Notes under the pieces: generated by a model
Seen by the model: only the letters and a program-made list of their open reading frames with translations
The model's database searches: none
What the model was told of the DNA's origin: nothing
Assembly: GCF_000820125.1 (NCBI RefSeq)
Contig: NZ_CDBY01000065.1
Location: forward strand, 44,860 to 108,859
Direction: 5' to 3'
DNA from: Aeromonas simiae
GTDB lineage: Bacteria; Pseudomonadota; Gammaproteobacteria; Enterobacterales; Aeromonadaceae
Length of the DNA stretch: 64,000 nucleotides
Program-made: the position numbers and the translations under genes
Shown here: positions 8,831 to 17,921 of the stretch, piece after piece
Numbering within the stretch: position 1 is the first letter of the stretch
Layout: each line of letters begins with the position of its first letter

Positions 8831-8990
8831 CGGTGGATCCGGTCAGCAAATCGAAGCCCAATACTATACCCCCAGTGCGCGAAAATGACAGTCGCCGGGC
8901 AGGTTGTAAAAGGGGCATCGTCAGGATGGACGAGGTGCGCGAGGCAGGGCAAAATCAAGCCTCTTTCCCCATGATCCGGATTGCTTGAGT

Positions 8991-9323
8991 ATGCCAATGA
9001 CCCAACCCACCGAGCAGCTACAGAACCGCAGGGCGCATCTGCTGCGCGAAGCAGAGCGTCGCATGCTGGTTCAGCTGCACGGTCTGATGCGCAGCACTGC
9101 CGATGAGATCAACGCCGAGCTGGAAAAAGAGGAGCTGTGCGGTGAGCCGGTGACGGTAGAGCAGCTGCGCGAGGTGATCCAGAGCCACCTGTTCGAGCGG
9201 GTACACAAGGGCGATCTGCAACTGGCGCGCTCCCTGCTTGAGCACTACCAGCAGAGCCTCGATAGCCCGCCGCTGCCGGATGAAGAGGTCGCGCCGTTGC
9301 CGCGCGACGCGCAGGGCTCGTGA
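8991..9323 (+). CDS. Hypothetical protein, no family recognised
   Basis: About 110 residues from the ATG at 8991 (MPMTQPTEQL); an in-frame TTG at 8985 and an ATG at 8997 are alternatives. GGA precedes at 8978. The protein is charged, rich in Glu, Leu and Gln, has no signal peptide or membrane segment, and is probably helical in residues 10-85, with an acidic Pro-rich tail (PLPDEEVAPLP). It stands alone between divergent cutA and the convergent PACE gene and is followed by a hairpin. GC content and codon use match the neighbours. Confidence 0.7.
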   Translation: MPMTQPTEQLQNRRAHLLREAERRMLVQLHGLMRSTADEINAELEKEELCGEPVTVEQLREVIQSHLFERVHKGDLQLARSLLEHYQQSLDSPPLPDEEVAPLPRDAQGS

Positions 9324-9338
9324 ACCGGGCTTGAGTGT

Positions 9339-9363
9339 GCAGATGGCGGCCATGGTCCGCCAT
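9339..9363. terminator. Hairpin between the convergent orphan gene and PACE gene
   Basis: AGATGGCGG / CCGCCATCT is a perfect 9-bp stem with a 7-base loop, in the 54-base gap between convergent stops. The T-tract is poor (TCATTTA), so it is only a probable bidirectional terminator. Confidence 0.6.
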
Positions 9364-9377
9364 CTTCATTTATCGGG

Positions 9378-9803
9378 TCAGCGCAGGGCCAGCGCCGGGA
9401 CGGGGAAGACCTTGTCGTAGGCCAGGTTGTAGACGAAGGCGTAGACCAGGTAGAAGAAGACAAACCCCAGATCCAGCAGCAGCGCCTGCCACAGGCTGAT
9501 GGAGAGCCACCATGCCACCAGTGGCAGGGCGACGAGCAACAACCCCCCTTCGAAGCCGATGGCGTGCCACACCCGCTCGCCCCAGGTTTTGTCGAGCCGG
9601 CCGAGGTAGCGCAGCATCAGCTTGTCGACCAGCAGGTTGTAGACGTAGTTCCAGAGCGTGGCGATGGTGGCGAGCATGATGGACATGGCGCCCATGTGGG
9701 AGAGCGTCATCCCCAAGAGCCAGCTCGCGATGAGGGAGGTGATCACCACGCCAATCAGCTCGAAGCAGAGGGCGTGACGCAGGCGATCGGCGCCGGTTCT
9801 CAT
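9378..9803 (-). CDS. PACE family (AceI-like) proton-coupled efflux transporter
   Basis: 141 residues with four membrane segments arranged as two copies of the bacterial transmembrane pair domain. The repeats open with DRLRHALCFELIGVV and ERVWHAIGFEGGLLL, each with the R-xx-HAxxFE signature. The Glu in FE is the proton-coupling residue of AceI in family knowledge. PACE pumps export chlorhexidine and other biocides, with polyamines as likely natural substrates. The gene is divergent from a LysR regulator 92 bases away, the same layout as aceI/aceR, so drug- or polyamine-induced control is inferred. Confidence 0.88.
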   Translation of the reverse strand: MRTGADRLRHALCFELIGVVITSLIASWLLGMTLSHMGAMSIMLATIATLWNYVYNLLVDKLMLRYLGRLDKTWGERVWHAIGFEGGLLLVALPLVAWWLSISLWQALLLDLGFVFFYLVYAFVYNLAYDKVFPVPALALR

Positions 9804-9871
9804 GACAGATTCCTCTTTATGTGGTGCAAGGTTGCGTAGAATCTATCAACACTTCACTATGGAACTAAGTT

Positions 9872-9882
9872 AGATACTATCT
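9872..9882. promoter_or_regulatory. Candidate LysR operator between the PACE gene and lysR
   Basis: AGATA-C-TATCT, an 11-bp inverted repeat, lies 13 bases before the lysR start and 68 bases before the PACE start. The short spacing is compatible with a LysR half-site region, but there is only one clear copy. Confidence 0.35.
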
Positions 9883-9895
9883 GTTAAGGCGATAG

Positions 9896-10798
9896 ATGAA
9901 CCTTACCCTGGAGCAGCTGCGCACTCTGCGGGCCGCCGCCGAGAGCGGCTCTTTCTCCGCGGCGGCGCGGCGTCTTGGCAAGGCCCAGTCGGTGGTGAGC
10001 ACCACCATTGCCAACCTCGAGATCGATCTCGGCCTTGTCTTGTTTGATCGCAGCAAGCGTCTGCCCACCCTGACCCCGGCCGGGGCGCGCATCCTGGCCG
10101 AGGCGCAGCAGGTGCTGGAGCTGTGTGCCCACCTCGAGGCGATGGCGGGTGAACTGGCGGCCGGCATCGAGCCGCGCCTGACCCTGGCCATTGACGATGA
10201 CTCCCAGCTCCCCTGGCTCGGTGCCCTGCTGGAGGCCTTTGCCGAGCGCTATCCTGCGGTGGAGCTCGAGCTGCTGTTCCCGCTGCTCGAGGATCTCACC
10301 GACATGCTGCTTGCCGGGCGCGCCCAGCTTGGCGTCAGCTATCAACAGCTGCACCCCAGCCCGGAGATCGCCTTTCACTCTCTTGGCAATGTGACCATGC
10401 CGGTGATCGTGGCGCCGGATCACCCGTTGGCGCGCAAGGCCAGCCTCACCCGCGCCGATCTGCAAGGGGCCCGCCAGCTGATGGTGACCGGCCGACGTGA
10501 AGGGGCGGAGCGCCAGCGCTTTCGGCTCGGCTCGCAGGTGTGGTGGATTGAGGGGGACTTAGGGGTGCTTGAGATGGTGAAGCGGGGATTGGGGTGGGCC
10601 TCGGTGCCTGAGTTTTTGCTGCGCGATGCCCTGGCGCGCGGCGAGGTGGTGCGCCTGAGCGCTGATTTCATGGCGGATCCCACGCTCGGGCTTGAACTGT
10701 TGTGGCACCGCGCCCGCCCGCTTGGGCAGGCGGGACGCTGGCTGAAACAGGCCCTCCTGGCGCGCCAGGAGGGGCCACATCAGTCGATCAACGGGTAG
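9896..10798 (+). CDS. LysR-family transcriptional regulator, divergent from the PACE pump
   Basis: 300 residues. The N-terminal winged helix-turn-helix (residues 1-60) begins MNLTLEQLRTLRAAAESGSF and has AARRLGKAQSVVSTTIANLE as its recognition region. The C-terminal portion is a LysR substrate-binding domain. The divergent position suggests that it controls the PACE efflux gene, as AceR controls AceI. Its last 19 bases overlap the 3' end of convergent ygfZ, an unusual antisense overlap. The ligand cannot be told from the sequence. Confidence 0.9.
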   Translation: MNLTLEQLRTLRAAAESGSFSAAARRLGKAQSVVSTTIANLEIDLGLVLFDRSKRLPTLTPAGARILAEAQQVLELCAHLEAMAGELAAGIEPRLTLAIDDDSQLPWLGALLEAFAERYPAVELELLFPLLEDLTDMLLAGRAQLGVSYQQLHPSPEIAFHSLGNVTMPVIVAPDHPLARKASLTRADLQGARQLMVTGRREGAERQRFRLGSQVWWIEGDLGVLEMVKRGLGWASVPEFLLRDALARGEVVRLSADFMADPTLGLELLWHRARPLGQAGRWLKQALLARQEGPHQSING

Positions 10799-11691
10799 GG
10801 GAGGGGGCGCAGGCACAGGGCTGAGGCTTCGTCATCCTTGAGACGAAAGGCGGCGTCGGCCTCGGTATCCTTGGGCAGTACGGCGCTCACCAGCAGCGAC
10901 TCGCCCTGCTGCCAGACGTTCAGCACTACGCCGCTGCGGCGCCAGTTCTCGCCAAGTTGGATCTCTAAGGGGGCGCCGGCCTCGACCGCGCCGCTCGCCG
11001 TGCCCTCGAGCAGGAACAGGGCGCGGTTGTTGGCGCCGCGGTACTTGGCGCGCGCCACCGTCTCCTGACCCATGTAGCAGCCTTTGCTGAAGCTGATACC
11101 GCCAAGGGCTTGCAGGTTGACCATCTGGGGAATGTACTCCCCCTGATGCGCCGCCTCGATGTGGGGCAGGCCGGCGAGGATCTCAAAGCCAAGCCAGTCG
11201 GTCTCGCCCCCCTCGGGCAGGGTCATCGCCGGCAGGGCATCGCTGGCCAGCAGCCAGCGGTCGGCCTCGAGACGTACCGCCATACCGCCGGGGATGAGAC
11301 CGGTGTCGGCCAGACCAAACTGCCCGGCCACCCACCCGTCACTGCCCGCCCCGGCCAGCCCACACAGGGTATGGGGGGCCTCGGTGAGCTCCACCTTGGA
11401 GAAGACGGCGAATTTCTTCAGCTCCGGCAGCTGGCGCGCCAGCGCCGAGCGGCGCAGCAGCAGCAGCAGGCTCTCTTCCAGTACCAGCAGGCGAAAATCG
11501 CTCCACAGCTTGCCCTTAGGATCGCAGTGGCCGCCGAGGGTCTGGCTGCCGGCGTTCAGCGTCGCCACGTTACAGGTGACCTGGCCTTGCAGGAACTTGA
11601 CCCGCTCTGCCCCGGCAAGTTGGATAGCGGCGAAGCCGGGCAGGGGATAGAGGGTGGGTTGTGCTGGAAAAACAGGCAGTTGGCGACTCAT
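10780..11691 (-). CDS. ygfZ: tRNA-modifying protein YgfZ (folate-binding, Fe-S cluster related)
   Basis: 303 residues from the ATG at 11691 (MSRQLPVF). It has the GcvT-like folate-binding fold and the family hallmark KGCYMGQE near residue 215; the Cys is the conserved functional one. Other matches are LQGQVTCNV, HCDPKGKLWSDFRL and NLQALGGISF. YgfZ supports Fe-S enzymes such as MiaB and needs folate. An in-frame ATG at 11712 would add seven residues. It is divergent from sdhE-ygfX, as in E. coli, and its 3' end overlaps the lysR end by 19 bases. Confidence 0.94.
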   Translation of the reverse strand: MSRQLPVFPAQPTLYPLPGFAAIQLAGAERVKFLQGQVTCNVATLNAGSQTLGGHCDPKGKLWSDFRLLVLEESLLLLLRRSALARQLPELKKFAVFSKVELTEAPHTLCGLAGAGSDGWVAGQFGLADTGLIPGGMAVRLEADRWLLASDALPAMTLPEGGETDWLGFEILAGLPHIEAAHQGEYIPQMVNLQALGGISFSKGCYMGQETVARAKYRGANNRALFLLEGTASGAVEAGAPLEIQLGENWRRSGVVLNVWQQGESLLVSAVLPKDTEADAAFRLKDDEASALCLRPLPYPLID

Positions 11692-11801
11692 GATGCAGTG
11701 TCCGACAGGCATGAAGATGTGACCGCCATGGTAAAGATGGAAGGAAAATTTGTCAGCCGGAAAATCCGGCTGGTACCATCCCCAGGTATTTACTTGGAGT
11801 A

Positions 11802-12077
11802 ATGTCGATGTTGACCCCTGCCGAGAAATCCCGTCTCAAGTGGGCCTGCCGTCGCGGCATGCTGGAGCTGGACGTGATCGTGATGCCGTTTTTCGAACAC
11901 GAATTTGACTCCCTCACCCCCGAGCAGCAGCAGACCTTTGTGCGCCTGCTCGAGAGCGACGACCCGGATCTGTTTAAATGGTTCATGGGCCACGGTGTGC
12001 CCTCTGATCCTGACTTTGCCACCCTGGTGCCCTTCATCTTGCAGCGCAACCAGGCCCGCCACGACGCCAAGCTGTGA
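11802..12077 (+). CDS. sdhE: FAD assembly factor SdhE (YgfY)
   Basis: 91 residues with the essential RGMLELD motif near residues 18-24 (RRGMLELDVIVMPFFE) and a C-terminal FKWFMGHGVP. SdhE helps covalent attachment of FAD to succinate dehydrogenase and fumarate reductase flavoproteins. The start has TTGGAG nearby; a second ATG at 11808 is possible. It overlaps ygfX by four bases (GTGA), so the two are translationally coupled. Divergent from ygfZ. Confidence 0.95.
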   Translation: MSMLTPAEKSRLKWACRRGMLELDVIVMPFFEHEFDSLTPEQQQTFVRLLESDDPDLFKWFMGHGVPSDPDFATLVPFILQRNQARHDAKL

Positions 12078-12445
12078 CCGCCACCACCCTGCTCCCGCGC
12101 CCTTCGCGCCGGGCGCAGGGGGTGTTGCTGCTGCTCTACCTGCTGCTGCTCGCGCCAGCCCCCCTGTTGCTGCAAGGCTGGCAGTGGCCCATCCTGCTTT
12201 CCCTCTGGCTGTTCGCCCTGTGGCGCTCTTGGTTGTCTCTGCGGTTGCCTGCGCCCGCGCTGGCGTGGGACGGGGGGCAACTGCTACGTGAAGGAGTGGC
12301 GCTCGATGCATCCCGCAGCCGGGTGCTGCCCGGTTGTCTCTGGCTGGTGTTTGCCGGCGAGGGGACGCTGCTGTTTGCCGACCAGCTGGATGATGAGGCC
12401 TATCGCGCCTTGGCGCGCGCCATTCACCTTGGTAAAGCCCCATGA
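12074..12445 (+). CDS. ygfX: YgfX (CptA-like) inner membrane protein
   Basis: 123 residues from a GTG that overlaps the sdhE stop. There is a basic N-terminus, then two close membrane segments (LLLLYLLLLAPAPLLL and ILLSLWLFALWRSW, residues 17-50) and a soluble C-terminal part. Size, topology and position after sdhE match YgfX, proposed in E. coli as the toxin CptA with SdhE (CptB) as antitoxin. That assignment is disputed and cannot be settled here. The gene overlaps the Nudix gene by four bases (ATGA). Confidence 0.82.
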   Translation: MTATTLLPRPSRRAQGVLLLLYLLLLAPAPLLLQGWQWPILLSLWLFALWRSWLSLRLPAPALAWDGGQLLREGVALDASRSRVLPGCLWLVFAGEGTLLFADQLDDEAYRALARAIHLGKAP

Positions 12446-13068
12446 GATCGCCGCCACTGCACGCCTTCATCGAGCAGGTGCTCGCCACCGCCCAGGCGGG
12501 GCTCACCTACTCGCGCGATCCGTTCGACATCCAGCGTTTCGAGGCACTGCGCGCCGCCTGTGTGGCGCTGCTGGCCGAGCCCAACGGGCTAGATCCAGCG
12601 GCACTGGCCGGCTGGATCCGGCTCGATGCCGGCTACCCCACCCCCAAGCTCGACGTGCGCGCCATGATGCGCGACGAGCACGATCGCCTGTTGCTGGTGC
12701 GTGAAAAGAGCGATGGCCTCTGGACCCTGCCCGGCGGCTGGTGCGATATCGGTGACTCACCGGCGGACGCCGTGGTGCGCGAGGTGCGTGAAGAGACGGG
12801 GCTGGAGTGTGAGGCGGTGCAACTGCTGGCGCTGTTTGACAAGCTCAAGCACCCCCATCCGCCCCAACTGCCCCATGCCCACAAGGCGTTTTTTCACTGC
12901 CGTATCATCGCAGGGGCGCTGCAAGAGGAGACCGATGAAACCAGTGCGGCCGGCTGGTTTGCCATCGACGCCCTGCCGCCGCTTTCGCGCCACCGGGTGG
13001 TGGCTGAGCAGCTCGTCCGCTTGCACGCCCACCTGCTGGCAGGGCGCCCCGAGACCCTGTTTGACTGA
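12442..13068 (+). CDS. Nudix hydrolase with N-terminal Nudix_N-type domain
   Basis: 208 residues. A helical N-terminal domain (residues 1-60) precedes a Nudix fold with the full box GGWCDIGDSPADAVVREV followed by REETGL near residues 99-121. The two-part build resembles ADP-ribose/nucleoside-diphosphate-sugar hydrolases with an N-terminal Nudix_N_2 domain. The substrate is not predictable from the sequence. It overlaps ygfX and so belongs to the sdhE-ygfX unit, an arrangement I do not know from E. coli. Confidence 0.85.
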   Translation: MRSPPLHAFIEQVLATAQAGLTYSRDPFDIQRFEALRAACVALLAEPNGLDPAALAGWIRLDAGYPTPKLDVRAMMRDEHDRLLLVREKSDGLWTLPGGWCDIGDSPADAVVREVREETGLECEAVQLLALFDKLKHPHPPQLPHAHKAFFHCRIIAGALQEETDETSAAGWFAIDALPPLSRHRVVAEQLVRLHAHLLAGRPETLFD

Positions 13069-13232
13069 GCCGGGCGGGTCGATGCATCGAGCAAGAGGTT
13101 AAGGTCTCAGCAGACTCCCTGAGGGCGGTCAAGGTCACACTAACATGCCCCGTACACCTGCATGGATTTTCCAAGGTGCCCGCAAACGGGTAAGATTCCC
13201 TCCAACTGTCTTTTGCTAAGACCCGAGAATCC

Positions 13233-15116
13233 ATGTCCCAATACAATGCCGATGCCATTGAGGTTCTCAATGGCCTGGAGCCGGTGCGACGTCGCCCCGG
13301 CATGTACACCGACACCACCCGCCCCAACCACATGGGTCAGGAGGTCATCGATAACAGCGTCGACGAGGCGCTGGCGGGCCATGCGCGCAGTGTCGAGGTC
13401 ATCCTGCACGAGGATCAATCCCTCGAGGTGATCGATGACGGGCGCGGCATGCCGGTGGACATTCACCCGGAGGAGGGGGTATCGGGGGTCGAGCTTATTC
13501 TCTGTAAACTGCACGCGGGCGGCAAGTTCTCCAATCAGAACTACCAGTTCTCCGGCGGCCTGCACGGGGTAGGGATCTCGGTGGTGAACGCCCTCTCGAC
13601 CCGGGTTGAAGTCACAGTACGTCGCGACGGGCAGGTCTACGAGATCGCCTTTGCAAAGGGCGAGAAGGTGTCGGATCTGACCGTCACCGGCACCTGCGGG
13701 CGCCGCAACACCGGCACCCGGGTCCGTTTCTGGCCCGAGGCTCACTACTTCGATTCGCCCAGGTTTTCGGTCTCCAAGCTTGAGCACCTGCTCAAAGCGA
13801 AGGCCGTGCTCTGCCCTGGGCTGTCGATCACCTTCCTCGACAAGAACACCGGCATCAAGCTCGCCTGGTGCTACGAAGATGGGTTGAAAGATTATCTGGT
13901 CGATGCGGTCAAGAACGTTCCCTGTCTGCCGGAGCAGCCGTTTGTCGGCACCTTTACCACCGAGCAGTCGGCGGTCGACTGGGCTCTGTGCTGGCTGCCC
14001 GAAGGGGGCGAGAGCCTCGCCGAGTCTTACGTCAACCTCATCCCCACTGCCCTTGGCGGTACCCATGTCAACGGCCTGCGTCAGGGACTGCTCGACGCCA
14101 TGCGCGAGTTCTGCGAGTTTCGCAATCTGCTGCCGCGTGGGGTCAAGCTCACTCCGGAAGATATCTGGGATCGCTGCGCCTACATCCTCTCGGTCAAAAT
14201 TCAGGACCCGCAGTTTGCCGGTCAGACCAAGGAGCGCCTCTCCTCGCGTCAGTGCGCGGCCTTTGTCTCGGGCGTGGTGAAAGACGCCTTCAGCCTGTTT
14301 TTGAACAGCAACACCGAGCTGGCCGAGCAAATCGCCGAGCTGTGCATCTCCAGTGCCCAGCGCCGGATGCGCGCCGCCAAGACGGTGGTGCGCAAGAAGG
14401 TGACCCAGGGGCCGGCCCTGCCGGGCAAGCTCACCGACTGCGGCTGCGCCGACCCCATGCAGGGCGAGCTGTTCCTGGTGGAGGGGGATTCGGCGGGCGG
14501 CAGTGCCAAGCAGGCGCGCGATCGCGAATTCCAGGCCATCATGCCGCTGCGCGGCAAGATCCTGAACACCTGGGAGGTGGAAGCCGGTCAGGTGCTCGCC
14601 TCGCAAGAGGTGCACGACATCTCGGTCGCCATTGGCCTCGATCCGGATTCGGACGACCTCTCGGGCCTGCGCTACGGCAAGGTGTGCATCCTCGCCGATG
14701 CGGACTCCGACGGCCTGCACATCGCCACCCTCTTGTGCGCCCTGTTCGTCAAACACTTCCGCGCCCTGGTGGAGAAGGGCCACGTTTACGTGGCCATGCC
14801 ACCCCTGTTTCGCATCGACATCGGCAAGGAGGTGCACTACGCCCTCGACGAGGATGAGAAGAACGGCATTCTCGAGCGGATGGAGGCCGAGAAGCGGCGC
14901 GGCAAGGTGATGGTGACCCGATTCAAGGGGCTGGGTGAGATGAACCCCAAGCAGCTGCGTGAGACCACCATGGACCCCAATACCCGTCGTCTGGTGCAGC
15001 TCACCATGGAGGACGCCGAGGCGACCATGCGGCTGATGGACATGCTGCTGGCCAAGAAGCGCGCCGGTGATCGCCGCGAGTGGCTGGAAGAGAAGGGCAA
15101 CCTCGCCGAGGTGTGA
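13233..15116 (+). CDS. parE: DNA topoisomerase IV subunit B ParE
   Basis: 627 residues. GHKL ATPase motifs are seen (EVIDNSVDEALAGHA, DDGRGMPVDIH, GGLHGVGISVVNALS), and the TOPRIM domain has EGDSAGGSAKQARDR and DADSDGLHIATLL. With ParC it decatenates daughter chromosomes. The length matches E. coli (630). Its start at 13233 has no strong ribosome site. It is followed after 15 bases by a small monooxygenase-like gene and then parC. The 164 bases before it hold no clear gene. Confidence 0.97.
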   Translation: MSQYNADAIEVLNGLEPVRRRPGMYTDTTRPNHMGQEVIDNSVDEALAGHARSVEVILHEDQSLEVIDDGRGMPVDIHPEEGVSGVELILCKLHAGGKFSNQNYQFSGGLHGVGISVVNALSTRVEVTVRRDGQVYEIAFAKGEKVSDLTVTGTCGRRNTGTRVRFWPEAHYFDSPRFSVSKLEHLLKAKAVLCPGLSITFLDKNTGIKLAWCYEDGLKDYLVDAVKNVPCLPEQPFVGTFTTEQSAVDWALCWLPEGGESLAESYVNLIPTALGGTHVNGLRQGLLDAMREFCEFRNLLPRGVKLTPEDIWDRCAYILSVKIQDPQFAGQTKERLSSRQCAAFVSGVVKDAFSLFLNSNTELAEQIAELCISSAQRRMRAAKTVVRKKVTQGPALPGKLTDCGCADPMQGELFLVEGDSAGGSAKQARDREFQAIMPLRGKILNTWEVEAGQVLASQEVHDISVAIGLDPDSDDLSGLRYGKVCILADADSDGLHIATLLCALFVKHFRALVEKGHVYVAMPPLFRIDIGKEVHYALDEDEKNGILERMEAEKRRGKVMVTRFKGLGEMNPKQLRETTMDPNTRRLVQLTMEDAEATMRLMDMLLAKKRAGDRREWLEEKGNLAEV

Positions 15117-15131
15117 CCGCAAGGAGCGACC

Positions 15132-15443
15132 ATGATTGCCAATACCCCGGCTCCCCCCTACTACGCGGTGATCTTCACCTCCGAGCGTACCGAAGGGGAT
15201 GAGGGCTACGCCGCCATGGCCGAGCGCATGCTCGAGCTGGCTCGCCAGCAGGAGGGCTTTCTCGGGGTCGAGTCGGCCCGCGAAGGGGTCGGCATCACGG
15301 TCTCTTACTGGCGCGATCTCGACGCCATCGCCCGCTGGAAGGGGGATGTCGAGCACCAGGAGGCCCAGCGCCTCGGTCGCAAGCAGTGGTATCGCACCTT
15401 CAAGACACGCATTGCACGGGTGGAGCGCGATTACGGCCTGTAA
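15132..15443 (+). CDS. Antibiotic biosynthesis monooxygenase (ABM) domain protein between parE and parC
   Basis: A 103-residue dimeric alpha/beta-barrel type protein. YYAVIFTSE, the stretch AERMLELARQQEGFLGVES and the segment ISYW-equivalent TVSYWRDLDAIARWK are typical of ABM/heme-degradation-like small proteins. AAGGAGCGACC gives a strong start. It lies between the two topoisomerase IV subunits with gaps of 15 and 63 bases and so is probably co-transcribed. The catalytic role is unknown; many such proteins act on quinones or reactive aldehydes. Confidence 0.85.
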   Translation: MIANTPAPPYYAVIFTSERTEGDEGYAAMAERMLELARQQEGFLGVESAREGVGITVSYWRDLDAIARWKGDVEHQEAQRLGRKQWYRTFKTRIARVERDYGL

Positions 15444-15506
15444 GGCGCCCCGCCCCACGATTCTGGCGGCCCAGCGCCGCCACCCAATGACAAAGAGAAG
15501 CATCAC

Positions 15507-17798
15507 ATGAGTGACCTAGAGCAGAGCCTCGACGGCGTGGAGCGCCAGCCGCTGCACGCCTTCACCGAGAAGGCTTACCTCGACTACTCCATGTACGTCA
15601 TCATGGATCGCGCCCTGCCGCACATCGGCGACGGCCTGAAACCGGTGCAGCGCCGCATCATCTACGCCATGAGCGAGCTGGGGCTGTCGGCCCTCTCCAA
15701 GCACAAGAAGTCGGCCCGTACCGTGGGCGACGTGCTGGGTAAGTACCATCCCCACGGCGACAGCGCCTGCTATGAAGCCATGGTGCTGATGGCCCAGCCT
15801 TTCTCCTACCGCTACCCGCTGGTGGACGGTCAGGGCAACTGGGGGGCGCCGGACGATCCTAAATCCTTCGCCGCCATGCGTTACACCGAGGCGCGCCTGT
15901 CGCGCTTCTCCGAGATTTTGCTCTCCGAGCTGGGGCAGGGCACTGCCGACTGGATCCCCAACTTCGACGGCACCATGAAGGAGCCCAAGGTGCTCCCCTC
16001 GCGCCTGCCGCACATCCTGCTCAACGGGGTGACCGGCATTGCGGTGGGGATGGCGACCGACATTCCGCCCCACAATGCCCGCGAAGTGGCCTATGCCTGC
16101 GCCGAGCTGCTCGACAACCCGGACGCCGGGCTGGATGTGTTGATGCAACACATCCAAGGGCCGGACTACCCGACCAACGCCGAGATCATCACGCCGCGCG
16201 ATGAAATTCGCAAAATCTACGAGACCGGCAAGGGCTCCATCAAGCAGCGCGCCGTGTGGACGCTGGAAGAGGGCGAGATCGTCATCACCGCCCTGCCGCA
16301 CCAGGCCTCGGGCGCCAAGATCCTCGAGCAGATCGCCGGGCAAATGACCGCCAAGAAGCTGCCCATGGTCACCGATCTGCGTGACGAGTCGGATCACGAG
16401 AACCCGACCCGTCTGGTGATCGTGCCGCGCTCCAACCGCATCGATATCGACGCCCTGATGGCGCATCTGTTTGCCAGCACCGATCTCGAGAAGAACTACC
16501 GGGTCAACCTCAACATACTGGGGTTGGATAACCGCCCCCAGGTCAAAGACCTCAGGACCATCCTCACCGAGTGGCTCACGTTCCGCCGCGAAACCGTGCG
16601 CCGCCGCCTGCAATACCGCCTCGACAAGGTGCTGGCCCGCCTGCACATCCTCGAAGGCCTGCTGGTGGCCTACCTCAACATCGACGAGGTGATCCACATC
16701 ATCCGTACCGAGGATGAGCCGGGCGCCGTCATGATCGCGCGCTTTGGCATCACCGAGACCCAGGCCGAGGCGATCCTCGAGCTGAAACTGCGTCACCTCG
16801 CCAAGCTCGAAGAGTTTAAGATCCGCGCCGAGCAGAAGGAGCTGGAAGAGGAGCGGGGTAAGCTGGAGCTGATCTTAGGCTCCGAGCGCCGCCTCTCGAC
16901 CCTCATCAAGAAAGAGCTGCTGGCCGATGCCGAGAAGTACGGCGACGAGCGCCGCACCCCGCTGGTGGAGCGTTCTGCCGCCGTGGCGCTGACCGAAAAG
17001 GAGCTGACCCCGAGCGAGCCGGTCACCGTGATCCTCTCGGCCGCAGGCTGGATCCGCGCCGCCAAGGGCCACGAAGTGGACAGCGCGGGCCTGAGCTACA
17101 AGGCTGGCGACCAGTTCCTCGGCGACGCCCAGGGGCGCAGCAACCAGCAGGCGGTGTTCCTCTCCACGCTGGGCCGCACCTATTCGCTAGAGGCCCACTC
17201 CCTGCCCTCGGCCCGTAGCCAAGGCGAGCCGCTGACCGGCCGCTTTGCGTTAAGCCCCGGCGAGGAGGTACGCCACGTGGTGATGGGCAGCGACAAGGAG
17301 CCGTTCCTCATCTCGAGCGACGCGGGCTACGGTTTTGTCTGCACCTATGACGATCTCATCGCCAAGAACAAGAATGGCAAGGCGCTATTGTCGGTGCCGG
17401 AGGGGGGAGTGGTGCTGGCGCCGCAGCCCATCAAGAGCCCACAGAGCGATCTGTGCATGGCCATCTCCAACGAGGGGCGCATGCTGCTGTTCCCGCTCTC
17501 GACCCTGCCGGTGCTCGGCAAGGGTAAGGGCAACAAGATCATCAGCATCCCGTCGGCCCGGGTGAAGGCGCGCGAGGAGTTTGTCACCCAGCTCGCCGTG
17601 GTGCCCGCCGGCGTGTCGGTGACCCTGTTTGCCGGCAAGCGCAAGCTGACCCTCAAACCCTCGGATCTCGAGCACTACCGTGGCGAGCGCGGTCGCCGCG
17701 GCGCCAAGCTGCCGCGCGGCTTGCAGCGGGTGGACCGCATCGAGATCGAACCTGTCGCCAGCACCGAGCCGGCAGCCGGGGAGAATCAGGAAGGGTAA
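15507..17798 (+). CDS. parC: DNA topoisomerase IV subunit A ParC
   Basis: 763 residues. The breakage-reunion domain includes the active-site Tyr in [10 protein letters not shown] near residue 126. The quinolone-resistance region reads [14 protein letters not shown], with the Ser and Glu that are wild-type in E. coli (S80/E84 equivalents). The C-terminal beta-pinwheel repeats occupy residues about 500-750. It pairs with ParE upstream. A strong terminator follows within 8 bases of the stop. Length matches the family (752 in E. coli). Confidence 0.97.
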   Translation: MSDLEQSLDGVERQPLHAFTEKAYLDYSMYVIMDRALPHIGDGLKPVQRRIIYAMSELGLSALSKHKKSARTVGDVLGKYHPHGDSACYEAMVLMAQPFSYRYPLVDGQGNWGAPDDPKSFAAMRYTEARLSRFSEILLSELGQGTADWIPNFDGTMKEPKVLPSRLPHILLNGVTGIAVGMATDIPPHNAREVAYACAELLDNPDAGLDVLMQHIQGPDYPTNAEIITPRDEIRKIYETGKGSIKQRAVWTLEEGEIVITALPHQASGAKILEQIAGQMTAKKLPMVTDLRDESDHENPTRLVIVPRSNRIDIDALMAHLFASTDLEKNYRVNLNILGLDNRPQVKDLRTILTEWLTFRRETVRRRLQYRLDKVLARLHILEGLLVAYLNIDEVIHIIRTEDEPGAVMIARFGITETQAEAILELKLRHLAKLEEFKIRAEQKELEEERGKLELILGSERRLSTLIKKELLADAEKYGDERRTPLVERSAAVALTEKELTPSEPVTVILSAAGWIRAAKGHEVDSAGLSYKAGDQFLGDAQGRSNQQAVFLSTLGRTYSLEAHSLPSARSQGEPLTGRFALSPGEEVRHVVMGSDKEPFLISSDAGYGFVCTYDDLIAKNKNGKALLSVPEGGVVLAPQPIKSPQSDLCMAISNEGRMLLFPLSTLPVLGKGKGNKIISIPSARVKAREEFVTQLAVVPAGVSVTLFAGKRKLTLKPSDLEHYRGERGRRGAKLPRGLQRVDRIEIEPVASTEPAAGENQEG

Positions 17799-17805
17799 TA
17801 AATAG

Positions 17806-17830
17806 AAAGGGCGCGAAAGCGCCCTTTTTT
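17806..17830 (+). terminator. Terminator after parC
   Basis: AAAGGGCGC-GAAA-GCGCCCTTT with a GAAA tetraloop and a T-tract. It ends the parE-ABM-parC unit. Confidence 0.93.
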
Positions 17831-17867
17831 ATTGTTTTCTTAATTATTGTTTTCTTAATTATTGTTT
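17831..17867. repeat. 15-bp tandem repeat, about 2.5 copies, after the parC terminator
   Basis: ATTGTTTTCTTAATT occurs twice head to tail (17831-17845, 17846-17860), followed by the partial ATTGTTT. It marks the left edge of an AT-rich block that contains the DUF4272 gene. Confidence 0.85.
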
Positions 17868-17921
17868 GATGATACCTAGTGTCGGGTAATAACGATATAG
17901 GTACACACTCTCTGTAACACA

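Noticed and set aside
13140..15506. A 788-codon open frame antisense to parE
   Set aside because: It is the complement of strongly conserved parE codons. Such long antisense frames are common in GC-rich DNA, and the protein is His/Gly/Leu-rich with no domain.
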